NCBI RefSeq assembly: GCF_000020645.1
Contig: NC_011060.1
Span: 2,556,501-2,620,500, forward strand
Reading direction: 5' to 3'
Source: Pelodictyon phaeoclathratiforme BU-1
GTDB lineage: Bacteria > Bacteroidota > Chlorobiia > Chlorobiales > Chlorobiaceae
Length of the DNA: 64,000 nt
The notes under the pieces were generated by a model, which did no database searches, was not told the DNA's origin, and saw only the letters and a program-made list of their open reading frames with translations. The position numbers and the translations under genes are program-made. Below, piece by piece: positions 36,219 to 43,990 of this stretch. How positions within the stretch are numbered: position 1 is the stretch's first letter; each line of letters begins with the position of its first letter.

Positions 36219-36519
36219 ATCATGCCCTACAAAACCAGAACACTTGAGCGCTTTTTCCTCCAAGCGAGTCAACAATTCCCTACATGACGTGGAAGTATCT
36301 GGGTTGCTAAAGGTTGCACGAGCGGCAAGGGTCTTTCTGGACGGCGCATGTCTACTGAAATCGATGCCCGAGATTGGCCGCCCAATGGAGGATGACACTC
36401 GCAGACGCGAACAGCTTCCCTCTTTTGGTGCTGGCACTTTTGTGCTTCGCTATATGTGGGACAAACAGGATACGGTTGTTATTATTCGTGTCTGGCACAG
36501 CAAAGAGATCAGAATTTAG
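36202..36519 (+). CDS. RelE/ParE family toxin, orphan
   Basis: 105 residues. The C-terminal half fits ParE: LLKSMPEIGRPMEDDTRRREQLPSFGAGTFVLRYMWDKQDTVVIIRVWHSKEIR, with the FGAGxFVLRY and VVIxRVxHSKE motifs. The N-terminal 30 residues do not fit well, and the start lies inside the palindrome, so the first part may be foreign or shifted. No antitoxin gene is seen beside it. It could be an inactive or unpaired toxin. Confidence 0.6.
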   Translation: MIKSAESCPTKPEHLSAFSSKRVNNSLHDVEVSGLLKVARAARVFLDGACLLKSMPEIGRPMEDDTRRREQLPSFGAGTFVLRYMWDKQDTVVIIRVWHSKEIRI

Positions 36520-36924
36520 AGCCTTAAAAGCCCACTATCTTCATCTGAATCCATCGGGCGAAATGGCACTTCTGATTCTTTCACAAAAGATTAAGCAGTT
36601 GTGTGCGTCCCATCATCTCGCTCAAAATTAAACGATTATCGAAGCTTTTCGTTACTTTTCCTTTCGGATGAGCAAAAGAACCTGAATACCGGGCCGCTCA
36701 CGACTTTTCGGCTTACATCGGACCGAAAAAAACACCGGAACCGCCATTTTACCGTTCCTGAACCCAATGCTGAAAGCCATTTCGCCACATATTCACGAAC
36801 TGATGCCAATGCGCCTCAACGTGCCTGCCAACGAACGACCCGAACCCTTCCCTTTTCGGCAGGTCGGCACTCATGATATCGGCAACTCTTCTTACTATGA
36901 ACAACACCTCCAACAACATTCGAT
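36520..36924. other. Gene-poor stretch before the AAA gene
   Basis: 405 bases with several short frames that lack initiation signals or family resemblance. Nothing identified; the end should contain the promoter of the AAA ATPase gene. Confidence 0.4.
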
Positions 36925-38061
36925 ATGAAAGGAGCAATCAGAAAAATAAGCATCAACGGGTATAAGTCGATTCGTGAGTTGAAGGAGTTTGAACTCCGTG
37001 ATCTGAACATCATCATCGGGGCCAATGGCTCCGGAAAAAGCAACCTCGTGCAGGTTTTTCAGTTGCTGATGGCGATGTCCGGCAAAGGGATGCAAAAGTT
37101 TATTCTTGAAAATGGAGGGGCCGACAATTTTCTTCATAATGGCCCCAGGAACACTCCCGCAATATCGATGGAGTTTGAATTCGAGTCTCATAGCGATTAC
37201 AGACAAGGATCGAACTACTACCGTTTTGACTTGACCCCTACTGTTGACGATACCTTTCTTGTCATTGAAGAACGGAAATATGTTACAACGAATTGGCGAC
37301 CTTATGGCAGTCCATCACTTGAAAGCCGACTGGAGGACGAGCAGGAAGAGCCATCTGCTACGGGAGGACATGGGGTAGGCTATTTTGTTTATCGATCCAT
37401 AGCCAACTGGATGGTCTATCACTTCCATGACACCAGTTCATCGGCCCCTATGCGCCGCTACCAGATCATCGAAAACAATGCTAAGCTCGGAAGCGACGGC
37501 GGCAATATCGCCCCGTTTCTGCTGAAATTGAAAACCGGCAACAAGTTCCCTGCCCCTTCATATTATAAAGAGATTATCAATACCGTCCGGCTGGTCATGC
37601 CTTTTTTTGACGATTTCCGTCTTGACGTACTCAAAATGGGCGAAGCGGAAAAAGTCAAACTCAGTTGGCAACAGAAAGGCTCCGATTTTCCAATGCAGCC
37701 CTATCACCTCTCCGATGGCTCCATTCGGTTCATCTGCCTCGCCACTGCATTGTTGAATCCATTTCCGCCTTCCGTCATTGTCATTGACGAACCGGAACTT
37801 GGCCTGCATCCGGAGGCCATAAGGATTCTCGGAGAACTGATTCGTGATGCGGCAAAACGAACGCAGATCATTGTCGCGACGCAGTCCCCCCTGCTGCTCG
37901 ATCAGTTTTCCATCGAAGATATCGTGGTGGTAAACCGCAGAGAGGGACAATCTGTTTTTGAACGATTGCATCGTGCCGATTTCGATGAATGGCTGGAAAA
38001 TTATTCTGTCGGTGAGCTCTGGTCACGGAATATCATTGCTGGAGGCACCTGCCATGAATGA
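36925..38061 (+). CDS. AAA family ATPase (RecF/OLD-like), first gene of a two-gene system
   Basis: 378 residues. Walker A is IIIGANGSGKSNLV at about residue 30; Walker B with the D-loop is VIVIDEPELGLHPEAIRILGEL near 290; ABC-type signature YHLSDGSIRF precedes it; and the H-loop-like IIVATQSPLLLDQ follows. The insert between them lacks known domains. AAA_21/AAA_15 proteins of this build join TOPRIM-like effectors in phage defence systems such as PARIS, AbiL or OLD. The next gene begins 8 bases before this one stops. Confidence 0.85.
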   Translation: MKGAIRKISINGYKSIRELKEFELRDLNIIIGANGSGKSNLVQVFQLLMAMSGKGMQKFILENGGADNFLHNGPRNTPAISMEFEFESHSDYRQGSNYYRFDLTPTVDDTFLVIEERKYVTTNWRPYGSPSLESRLEDEQEEPSATGGHGVGYFVYRSIANWMVYHFHDTSSSAPMRRYQIIENNAKLGSDGGNIAPFLLKLKTGNKFPAPSYYKEIINTVRLVMPFFDDFRLDVLKMGEAEKVKLSWQQKGSDFPMQPYHLSDGSIRFICLATALLNPFPPSVIVIDEPELGLHPEAIRILGELIRDAAKRTQIIVATQSPLLLDQFSIEDIVVVNRREGQSVFERLHRADFDEWLENYSVGELWSRNIIAGGTCHE

Positions 38062-38728
38062 TTATGCCGAAGTAATTGTGCTTGCAGAAGGGCCAACAGA
38101 ACAACTCTTTGTCAAACGGTTGTTGGCGCCATATCTGGCGCATCAAGGCGTGTTTCTTACACCTGTCATTTTGAATAAGCCTGGTGAAAAAGGTGGCGAT
38201 GTCAAATTTGCACGCGCCCGTAATGACATCGAGAAACATCTGAAACAAAGAAAGAATACCTGGATAACATTATTGGTCGATTACTACGGCATTGGCAGCG
38301 ATTGGCCCGGATACGCGGAATCAAAAAAGCAGACGCAACATACCCGTAAGGCCCAGATCATGAACCAGGCTACGGCTGAAGAGGTCGATACCCTGTTCTC
38401 AGACCTCAATTCCGCCCAGCGTTTCATTCCTTATCTCTCCATGTATGAGATCGAAGCCCTCTACTTCAGTGACCCGCCTGGTCTTGCCGAACAGTCTGGA
38501 GTGCCGCAAAAAGCAATCGAGCAGATTCTGGCCACATGCGGCGAGCCGGAGAACATCAACGATCACTCAACAACCGCTCCTTCAAAAAGGCTGGAAAAAC
38601 TCTCGAGCCGGTTCAAAAAAACCACAACCGGCATTGCCATAGCCACTGCCATAGGCATCCCTAAAATGCGGGAATCATGCCCGTTATTCAATAACTGGGT
38701 AACAAAACTCGAAAATCTCTCGCACTGA
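38054..38728 (+). CDS. DUF4276 protein (TOPRIM-like), partner of the AAA ATPase
   Basis: 224 residues from ATG 38054, with GGAGG eight bases ahead. VIVLAEGPTEQLFVKRLLAPYL carries the EGxTE motif of TOPRIM folds, and TLLVDYYGIGSDWPGY is the DYYG motif of DUF4276, likely a metal site. Coupling to the AAA gene by an 8-base overlap points to one complex. By analogy to AriA-AriB and AbiLi-AbiLii, the protein could be a nuclease set free or activated upon infection; that is inference. Confidence 0.85.
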   Translation: MNDYAEVIVLAEGPTEQLFVKRLLAPYLAHQGVFLTPVILNKPGEKGGDVKFARARNDIEKHLKQRKNTWITLLVDYYGIGSDWPGYAESKKQTQHTRKAQIMNQATAEEVDTLFSDLNSAQRFIPYLSMYEIEALYFSDPPGLAEQSGVPQKAIEQILATCGEPENINDHSTTAPSKRLEKLSSRFKKTTTGIAIATAIGIPKMRESCPLFNNWVTKLENLSH

Positions 38729-38743
38729 CAACTCCGAAAACCG

Positions 38744-39379
38744 ACGTTTTACCTGCAACGTGATGTACGGGACCTCGCCAATGTCGGCGACGAAAGTGCA
38801 TTCCTGAGATTTCTCCGCTCCTGTGCGGCACGCACCGGCCAGATGCTCAATATCCTGGATCTTTGCCGCCAGAGCGACATCAACCATACGACCGGAAAAC
38901 GATGGCTCTCGATTCTTGAAAATTCAGGCATCATCTACCTGCTCGAACCGTGACACACCAATATCAACAAAAGAGTGGTGAAAACTCCGAAACTGTACTT
39001 CCTCGATACGGGGCTTGCGGCGTGGCTGACCGAGTGGACATCACCTGAAACGCTGGAAGCTGGAGCTATGTCAGGAGCCATTCTTGAAAGCTGGGTGGTA
39101 TCGGACATCAAAAGCTGGTGGCATAACGGCAAGCTTGCCCCAATCTATTACTATCGCGACAAGGATGCCAAAGAGGTCGATCTGCTCATTCATCAGAACG
39201 GCACACTCTATCCTGTAGAAATAAAAAAATTGGCAACTCCGGGAAAAGAGGCCATTCGCCATTTTCAGGTACTTCAAACCCTGAAACAACCGATCGGGCA
39301 GGGATGCATCATCTCGCTTGCCCCCATATACCTCCCGATCACATCAACCATCGATAACGTCCCTGCAGGAATGGTGTAA
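38744..39379 (+). pseudogene. DUF4143 ATPase remnant, N-terminal AAA half missing, one in-frame stop
   Basis: The frame encodes YLQRDVRDLANVGDESAFLRF...TGQMLNILDLCRQSDINHTT...LENSGIIYLLEP, a TGA at about 38951, then TNINKRVVKTPKLYFLDTGL and the C-terminal endonuclease-like domain, YYYRDKDAKEVDLLIHQNG. This is the C-terminal two-thirds of an ATP-binding DUF4143 protein. The Walker motifs are absent. The last 231 bases are repeated at 41887-42117. Confidence 0.85.
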
Positions 39380-39452
39380 ACCGGAGTCAGGAATACAGGG
39401 CATAATCCCTATTTGAATCGCGAACCTCGTCGAGGCTCCACAGGGTAAATCA

Positions 39453-39752
39453 TCAGCGCCTGTTTTGCACCTCTTTTGCTGTTCCATCCACCAGTGTTCC
39501 GTTAATGAACTTGTGAATAATACTTGCTACATAAGTCTGGTACGGCAAACCTTCTTTGATGGCCTTTCTTTGTAACTCAGTGAGGTCTCTTTCAGAAATC
39601 CGAATATTCAGCCTCTTATCTTTTTTCAAAGAATTACCAGCATACTCAGCCAACTCTTTTCTTCTTTTTGAAAGATCGGGAACAGGAACCCATTCACCTT
39701 TTTCAAAGCTATCCAGTATTTCCTTATCTTCTTTGGTCAGTTTAGCCATCAT
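39453..39752 (-). CDS. CopG/RHH-type antitoxin of a BrnTA-like module
   Basis: About 99 residues from ATG 39752, preceded by GGAGAAAATC. The pattern KRRKELAEYAGNSLKKDKRLNIRISERDLTELQRKAIKEGLPYQTYVASIIHKF is the CopG antitoxin type that pairs with BrnT-like toxins. It is intact. The upstream toxin gene (39742-40024), which should be read first, has stop codons. Confidence 0.8.
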   Translation of the reverse strand: MMAKLTKEDKEILDSFEKGEWVPVPDLSKRRKELAEYAGNSLKKDKRLNIRISERDLTELQRKAIKEGLPYQTYVASIIHKFINGTLVDGTAKEVQNRR

Positions 39753-40024
39753 GATTTTCTCCAAAATATTGCTGATTGGCCTTGCTGCTCGAGATAATGG
39801 TTTTCAGAAACAACTCTTCCTCATTACTCAACTTAAGGTACAAGATATGCGTAATTGGTCACGCTCAATACCATGATTCGTTATTCAGGGTATACCTCCT
39901 GGTTGGGATGGAGATAGTCGTCCAATATCACCCCTTTCAACAAAAAAACCACATCCTCGAAACAGATTCCCCGTGATGCTTTGAGTACCACGCTCTTTTC
40001 CGTGTTCCAATTGATTCTTTTCAT
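39742..40024 (-). pseudogene. BrnT-family toxin, broken by stops and a frameshift
   Basis: The frame from ATG 40024 encodes KRINWNTEKSVVLKASRG...FEDVVFLLKGVILDDYLHPNQ; a TAA then interrupts near 39890, followed by RIMVLSVTNYAYLVP, more stops and, in another frame, EELFLKTIISSSKANQQYF. These are the parts of a BrnT-like RNase in order. At least two nonsense changes and one shift have killed it, while the downstream antitoxin stays open. Confidence 0.75.
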
Positions 40025-40169
40025 TTTTTCAATTTATCACAATGTGTGCAGTTTGGCAATGCTATACCGAGGTTTCGGGCAAGGTCAAGCGATGAAAACA
40101 AGGAGCGGGTCTTGTGTTTTAGCATGCAATCGGTAAAATCTCAAAACACAAGAGATATCCATTTTTTAC

Positions 40170-40458
40170 TACGACGCTGACCTCCGCAACATTATGGCCG
40201 AATACAAGCCCAGAGCCGGAGCCGCCACCGGTGCTGTAGAAGCTCCGAGAGGCGTCCTCTACCACCAATGGAAATGGACGATGACGGCAAGCGGACTGCA
40301 TCATTCCGACAACCCAGAACAACGCCAATATCCATTACGACCTGAAGGCGCTTGCCGCCGAGGCCATGAAGGAAGGGAAAACCAACCGCGAGACTGAAAA
40401 GCTCTGTGTCATGCTGGTGATGTCATACGACCCCTGCATTTCATGTTCGGTACACTGA
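40170..40458 (+). pseudogene. 3' remnant of a [NiFe] hydrogenase large-subunit gene
   Basis: Frame 1 reads YDADLRNIMAEYKPRAGAAT and GAVEAPRGVLYHQ, and after a shift near 40290 frame 2 reads CIIPTTQNNANIHYDLKALA...EKLCVMLVMSYDPCISCSVH-stop. It aligns with the last 90 residues of the hyhL product (GAATGAVEAPRGILYHH, CIIPTTQNNGNIHHDL, SYDPCISCSVH) but with many differences, so it comes from a related, not recently copied, hydrogenase. The whole 5' part is gone. Confidence 0.88.
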
Positions 40459-40742
40459 GGGGGGACATACCCTGGGAGCGCCGGGCTCCAGCCCGGCCCC
40501 CTCCCGATAGAATTCGGAACGGCATTATAACGATGGCAGTACCCCCATCTGCATCAGTCTCACAGGTCGCATCCTTATTTTCGGCTGTTTTTATACTCGA
40601 TGATAAAATCAGCCGAAAAACGCTATAGCCGATACCAGTTTCCACCACTGTCAGAATCTGAAGCGCTGCAGCATCCTGCCGGTCAGTTCATAAACCACGT
40701 CACCGTGACTACTCTGAACGAGGACAGCTTCGGTGCAAGGCA
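40459..40742. other. Region after the hydrogenase remnant, with palindrome copy 2
   Basis: 284 bases without a gene. Contains the 36-bp palindrome (40581-40616) and, at about 40669, the string GCATCCTGCCGGTCAGTTC also found 21-39 bases after the intact hyhL stop. This suggests that the original hydrogenase 3' flank was split by an insertion of about 190 bases including the palindrome. Confidence 0.5.
40581..40616. repeat. 36-bp palindromic repeat, copy 2
   Basis: Identical to 36183-36218, same orientation. Hairpin-forming, flanked on the left by weakly similar sequence in both places. Confidence 0.7.
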
Positions 40743-41691
40743 TCAATCGCCCGCCCATAGCCGTGAGATGGGTACGGCATAGAGCCTGTCACCAAATCCT
40801 GCAACAGATTCGCCATCGTAGAGCACCACACCTGCTGCAAAGTTATTTTGCACGGCGTCTTTCAGCTTGCGCAGGCCCTTGAAATCATCGCCGGTTACGG
40901 TTGAAGCCGCCTTGACCTCCACTCCTGCCACAAGCCCTTCGGATTCCAGCACCACATCGACTTCGACCTGATCCTTGTCACGGAAATGGCTGAAGGCGAC
41001 AGCTTCTTCATGCCAACTGGCCAATCGTCGCAACTCCTGATAAACGAATGTTTCCAGCAGCCTGCCAAACAGTGGGCGATCCCCCCACAGTGAGTTACCG
41101 TTCAATCCAAGCAAGGCGCAGGCCAGTCCAGTGTCGCCTACATGCAGCTTGGGTGTCTTTACCAGCCGCTTCATCCGGTTCCTGTGCCATGAAGGCAATT
41201 CGTCCACCAGAAAAATCCGGGACAAGAGCGTCAGATATTCGCGAATCGTCTGGCGGCTGATCTGAAACGGCGCAGCCAGCTCGGAGACATTCACCAGGCA
41301 CGCGGTTTGTCCAGCGGCCAGCCAGAGAATCCGCAAGTTTCGGCACCAGCAGCACATTGGCCGACCCCGTCAGGATGAAGCGACCGGGCAACCGGCGGGT
41401 ATCCACCGCAGCCTTGAGCGAGGTAAACAGTTCCGGTACCCGCTGCACCTCGTCCAGCACCGCCCGTTCCGGCAAATCGGCCACATAACCGATCGGATCG
41501 GTCTGGGCCGCCGCCCGCTGGACATCATCATCAAAAGTGAAATAGGCAAAACCGGCCTCATCGCCCACCAGTCGGGCCAGCGTGGTCTTGCCGCACTGCC
41601 GCAGGCCGTGGAGTAGAACCACCGGCGTATCTGCCAGAGCTTCCACGATGCGCGGGCGCAGAAAACGGGGATGGATGGTCTCTTCACTCAT
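40743..41691 (-). pseudogene. DUF4143 ATPase gene with internal deletion and frameshift
   Basis: From ATG 41691 the first frame gives ADTPVVLLHGLRQCGKTTLA (Walker A), VLDEVQRVPELFTSLKAAVD (Walker B type) and FILTGSANVLLVPKLADSLAG. At about 41300 it changes frame and resumes with NVSELAAPFQISRQTIREYL...FLVDELPSWHRN...FRDKDQVEVDVVLES. Around 100 residues that normally link these parts are missing. Both halves are well kept otherwise, which points to a recent deletion. The family is often in accessory islands; its role is unclear. Confidence 0.88.
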
Positions 41692-41886
41692 GACGGCTAT
41701 CTGTAATTCAATCTTCGGCCAATTGCAAGATTCAGTTCGTCTGATTGTCGGCGATGATACGTCAAGTTGTCAATATAGATAACAATAATCACATCGCCAC
41801 ATCCCCGTTCATGTATCAGAAGAAGAAAACGCTACGCTCATTACCCGTTCTGAGCCGATGCTGTTATTGGCATTTGCATTACGAGG

Positions 41887-42117
41887 TACTATCGCGACAA
41901 AGACGCAAAAGAGGTCGATCTGCTCATTCATCAGAACGGCACACTCTATCCGGTCGAAATAAAAATATCGGCTAATCCGGGAAAAGAGGCCATTCGCCAC
42001 TTTGAAGTGCTTCAAACACTGAAACAACCGATCGGGCAGGGATGCATCATCTCGCTTGCCCCCATGTATCTCCCGATCACATCAACCATCGATAGCGTTC
42101 CTGCAGGAATGGTGTAA
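41887..42117 (+). pseudogene. DUF4143 C-terminal fragment, near-copy of 39149-39379
   Basis: 231 bases encoding YYRDKDAKEVDLLIHQNGTL through SVPAGMV-stop, over 90% like the end of the remnant at 38744-39379 and in the same direction. It begins abruptly after unrelated sequence. The two copies bracket the hydrogenase remnant and a BrnT-like pseudogene, so they could have served for recombination. Confidence 0.85.
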
Positions 42118-42145
42118 CCCGGTGACCTCAGGGTTCGGTCACATT

Positions 42146-42445
42146 TCACGCGCTACGGGAATGGCGCGTGACGTACTTACGAAGCACACCATCCATTCGC
42201 GATTGCCACCCTTCACCGGTTGACTTGAAGTAGGCGATGACCTCGGGGCTATAGCGCACCGACACAAGCAGCTTCTTGTTTTCAGACCTCGGACGACCAC
42301 GCAGTGCGCGGATTGGCACCATCGCCTTCAGTTGCTTTGGCGTGAGTGGCTGCGCGTCAGGATCACTTTTAGCTGCCGCAGTAATGGCCTTGTCCTCTTC
42401 CGCAGTGGGCATGAGGATAGTTGAACGCTTAGAGATTTTCGACAT
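42146..42445 (-). CDS. BrnA-type antitoxin
   Basis: 99 residues. BrnA pattern: ITAAAKSDPDAQPLTPKQLKAM near the start and RGRPRSENKKLLVSVRYSPEVIAYFKSTGEGWQSRMDGVLRKYV, an RHH DNA-binding domain. It overlaps the BrnT gene by 17 bases (BrnT frame runs to 42429). Intact, while its toxin has a premature stop. Confidence 0.9.
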   Translation of the reverse strand: MSKISKRSTILMPTAEEDKAITAAAKSDPDAQPLTPKQLKAMVPIRALRGRPRSENKKLLVSVRYSPEVIAYFKSTGEGWQSRMDGVLRKYVTRHSRSA

Positions 42446-42698
42446 AGTGTTTCACCTCTCGACGATTGGCGCGGCGCAGGCTGATGACCCTTCGCACTTC
42501 GCCTCAGTCTACAAATGCCACGCAGTACAGGATTTCGGTTTGCGGAGCGAGCGCAATCATTCGCGACTCGCCGTACTCAAACCGTTCATCAAACCAGACC
42601 AGTGCGGCTTCCCAGTCGAGGTCGCCTGCCATAGCCAGAGACACACCGTGCTTCGCTTGGTTGGCTGCGTCCTTGGCGGGATCGAACTCGACTCTCAT
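42429..42698 (-). pseudogene. BrnT toxin with a premature TGA
   Basis: From ATG 42698: VEFDPAKDAANQAKHGVSLA, WFDERFEYGESRMIALAPQTEILYCVAFVD, then TGA at 42504-42506 where family members have Arg, then GEVRRVISLRRANRREVKHY and the true stop at 42429. The C-terminal part with the RRAxRRE motif, needed for RNase activity, is cut off. A CGA-to-TGA change alone would explain it. Confidence 0.88.
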
Positions 42699-42760
42699 AA
42701 CTTTAATGTAGCTACAATTAATGAGATTGTCAAACGAACCGTGCGGCGATCTTCTATGGG

Positions 42761-42837
42761 GCCTAACGCCCACCTCACAGGAACCTAAAGCATAGCGAAG
42801 CGGCGCTTTTGGTTCCTGTGCAGGTGTTTGTTATAAG
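42761..42837 (-). other. attC recombination site of an integron gene cassette
   Basis: On the minus strand: R'' core CTTATAAC (42837-42830), spacer AAA, L'' CACCT-G-CACAGGAACC, a 25-base central part, L' GGTTCCTGTG-AGGTG, spacer GGC and R' core GTTAGGC (42767-42761), which matches the GTTRRRY consensus. Stem arms pair over 10 + 5 bases with one extra unpaired base on one side only, as the extrahelical base of attC sites. The core at the cassette's other end, GTTATAAG, is the exact reverse complement of R''. The stop codon of the upstream gene lies in R''. Confidence 0.87.
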
Positions 42838-43238
42838 TTTGATCGGTAAATGTATGAGTCTTCTATGAAATGACCGTTAATTGTATTCCTAGAAAACCTA
42901 ATACCAGAAATTCCATCGCCTGTACCTATAGCAAACTTCAAAAGTTGAACAACTTGATTCGCTGTATTTGTAACACCAATGTCATTCAAAGATATTACTT
43001 CCTCTTCTTTCGATGCAGAACTGTTCGCACTAACTACTTTTTTGTAGTACTCACGTGGCCCTAGTGAATCGACCAAAGGCGAAGCAATTATTAGTTTCCA
43101 AGCTTTATCTTCTGAAAAATAAAGCCAAAACGCGCTCTTTATCTCAGCCTGCTCGGCATCAAGTCTTTCTACTAGCTTGGCACCGGCTTTTATCATAGAG
43201 TCTGAAAGACTCTCTGTTACCAAAATGTCTTTAGCCAT
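42831..43238 (-). CDS. Cassette gene 2, unknown function
   Basis: 135 residues, soluble: an N-terminal helix (LSDSMIKAGAKLVERLDAE), then FWLYFSEDKAWKLIIASPLVDSLGPREYYKKV, and a C-terminal IRFSRNTINGHFIEDSYIYR. I do not recognise the family. It overlaps the HEPN-like gene by 22 bases, so the two are coupled and probably act together. The stop codon is part of the attC R'' core, which is typical of cassettes. AT-rich relative to core genes. Confidence 0.7.
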   Translation of the reverse strand: MAKDILVTESLSDSMIKAGAKLVERLDAEQAEIKSAFWLYFSEDKAWKLIIASPLVDSLGPREYYKKVVSANSSASKEEEVISLNDIGVTNTANQVVQLLKFAIGTGDGISGIRFSRNTINGHFIEDSYIYRSNL

Positions 43239-43633
43239 GCCAATATTCCTGATTGATTGTCTGTAATTGCTTCATAGAGATCTTTTGCTTTTCTTTCTTC
43301 GACTCTACTTTCGTATCTCGCCTTTTCATTCCAATCTTTTGCGACAGCCCAGTTAAGTTGAAAATTCCCGTCTTCCTGTTCTTTTTCACTCAGCTTTTGC
43401 TTTAAACCTGCGACACCCAGCAAATCTGTTAGTTTATGGCTGTAACTATTTTTAGCTAACTCTAAATTTGGGAAATCGTACTGCTGCACCTGCTTCGCAA
43501 TGCATACTTTTATGGCACATTCCAGCGAATATCCAGCAAGGTAATACGCCCCCTGGTAACTTTCAGCATCGAGGAGAGCCTTAGCCTCCTTTATCCTGAT
43601 TTCAACGAGCTCTTCTAAATCATTTTTGTTCAT
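43217..43633 (-). CDS. Cassette gene 1, HEPN-like domain protein
   Basis: 138 residues from ATG 43633; a GTG at 43660 inside the cassette's end core is an alternative. IKEAKALLDAESYQGAYYLAGYSLECAIKVCIAKQV is the first helix pair of HEPN proteins (AYYLAGYSLECAIK is distinctive). The catalytic R-x4-6-H of RNase-type HEPN is not evident; RYESRVEERKAKDLYEAI lies near the end. HEPN proteins act in TA, stress and defence. With the next gene it forms the cargo of the cassette. Confidence 0.75.
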   Translation of the reverse strand: MNKNDLEELVEIRIKEAKALLDAESYQGAYYLAGYSLECAIKVCIAKQVQQYDFPNLELAKNSYSHKLTDLLGVAGLKQKLSEKEQEDGNFQLNWAVAKDWNEKARYESRVEERKAKDLYEAITDNQSGILAWLKTFW

Positions 43634-43666
43634 ATGAGCATTGGTCTCATTTTGATTCACTTATAA

Positions 43667-43810
43667 CAACATTTAGACTGATCTGCCTGATTCAGGAAAA
43701 GCAGAAAGCTGCATTCTGTATAAAACATCTTAAATATCGTATTCACAGGTCAGACAATTGATTATTTATAAATAATTTAAACGCATCAACAATCATTTAA
43801 CCCTGCCGGT
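43667..43810 (-). other. Candidate attI region between integrase relic and cassette
   Basis: 144 non-coding bases between the integrase relic's stop (43811) and the cassette's first core (G at 43667, minus strand). In an intact integron this would be attI plus the cassette promoter. A 24-base string at its left (43792-43815) recurs at 51001-51024 with two changes. No attC hairpin lies at the boundary, which is what an attI junction predicts. Confidence 0.45.
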
Positions 43811-43943
43811 TTATACAGATCGGTCTAAACCGGAAAGAAGCATATCAGCAGGGCTTTTTACACCACGACCACCTTTGTTCAAAACATGGGTATACATCAT
43901 TGTGGCGCTTACATCTTTACGCCCCATTCCGGAATAGTGCGAA
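43811..43943 (-). pseudogene. Integron-integrase-type C-terminal remnant, copy 1
   Basis: The frame gives GRKDVSATMMYTHVLNKGG and RGVKSPADMLLSGLDRSV-stop. D-V-S-T-T-M-x-Y-T-H-V-L-N-x-G-G-x-G-V-x-SPxD is the ending shared by IntI integrases, with the nucleophilic Tyr in YTHVL. Only about the last 45 residues remain. It is read in the same direction as the cassette downstream of it. Confidence 0.8.
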
Positions 43944-43990
43944 CCATAATTTTATCCCTGCAGCCGGTGTCCATCTTTATTGTCAGGCGA

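Noticed and set aside
36601..36876. 91-residue rightward frame before the AAA gene
   Set aside because: No SD, no domain and odd composition; nothing supports expression.
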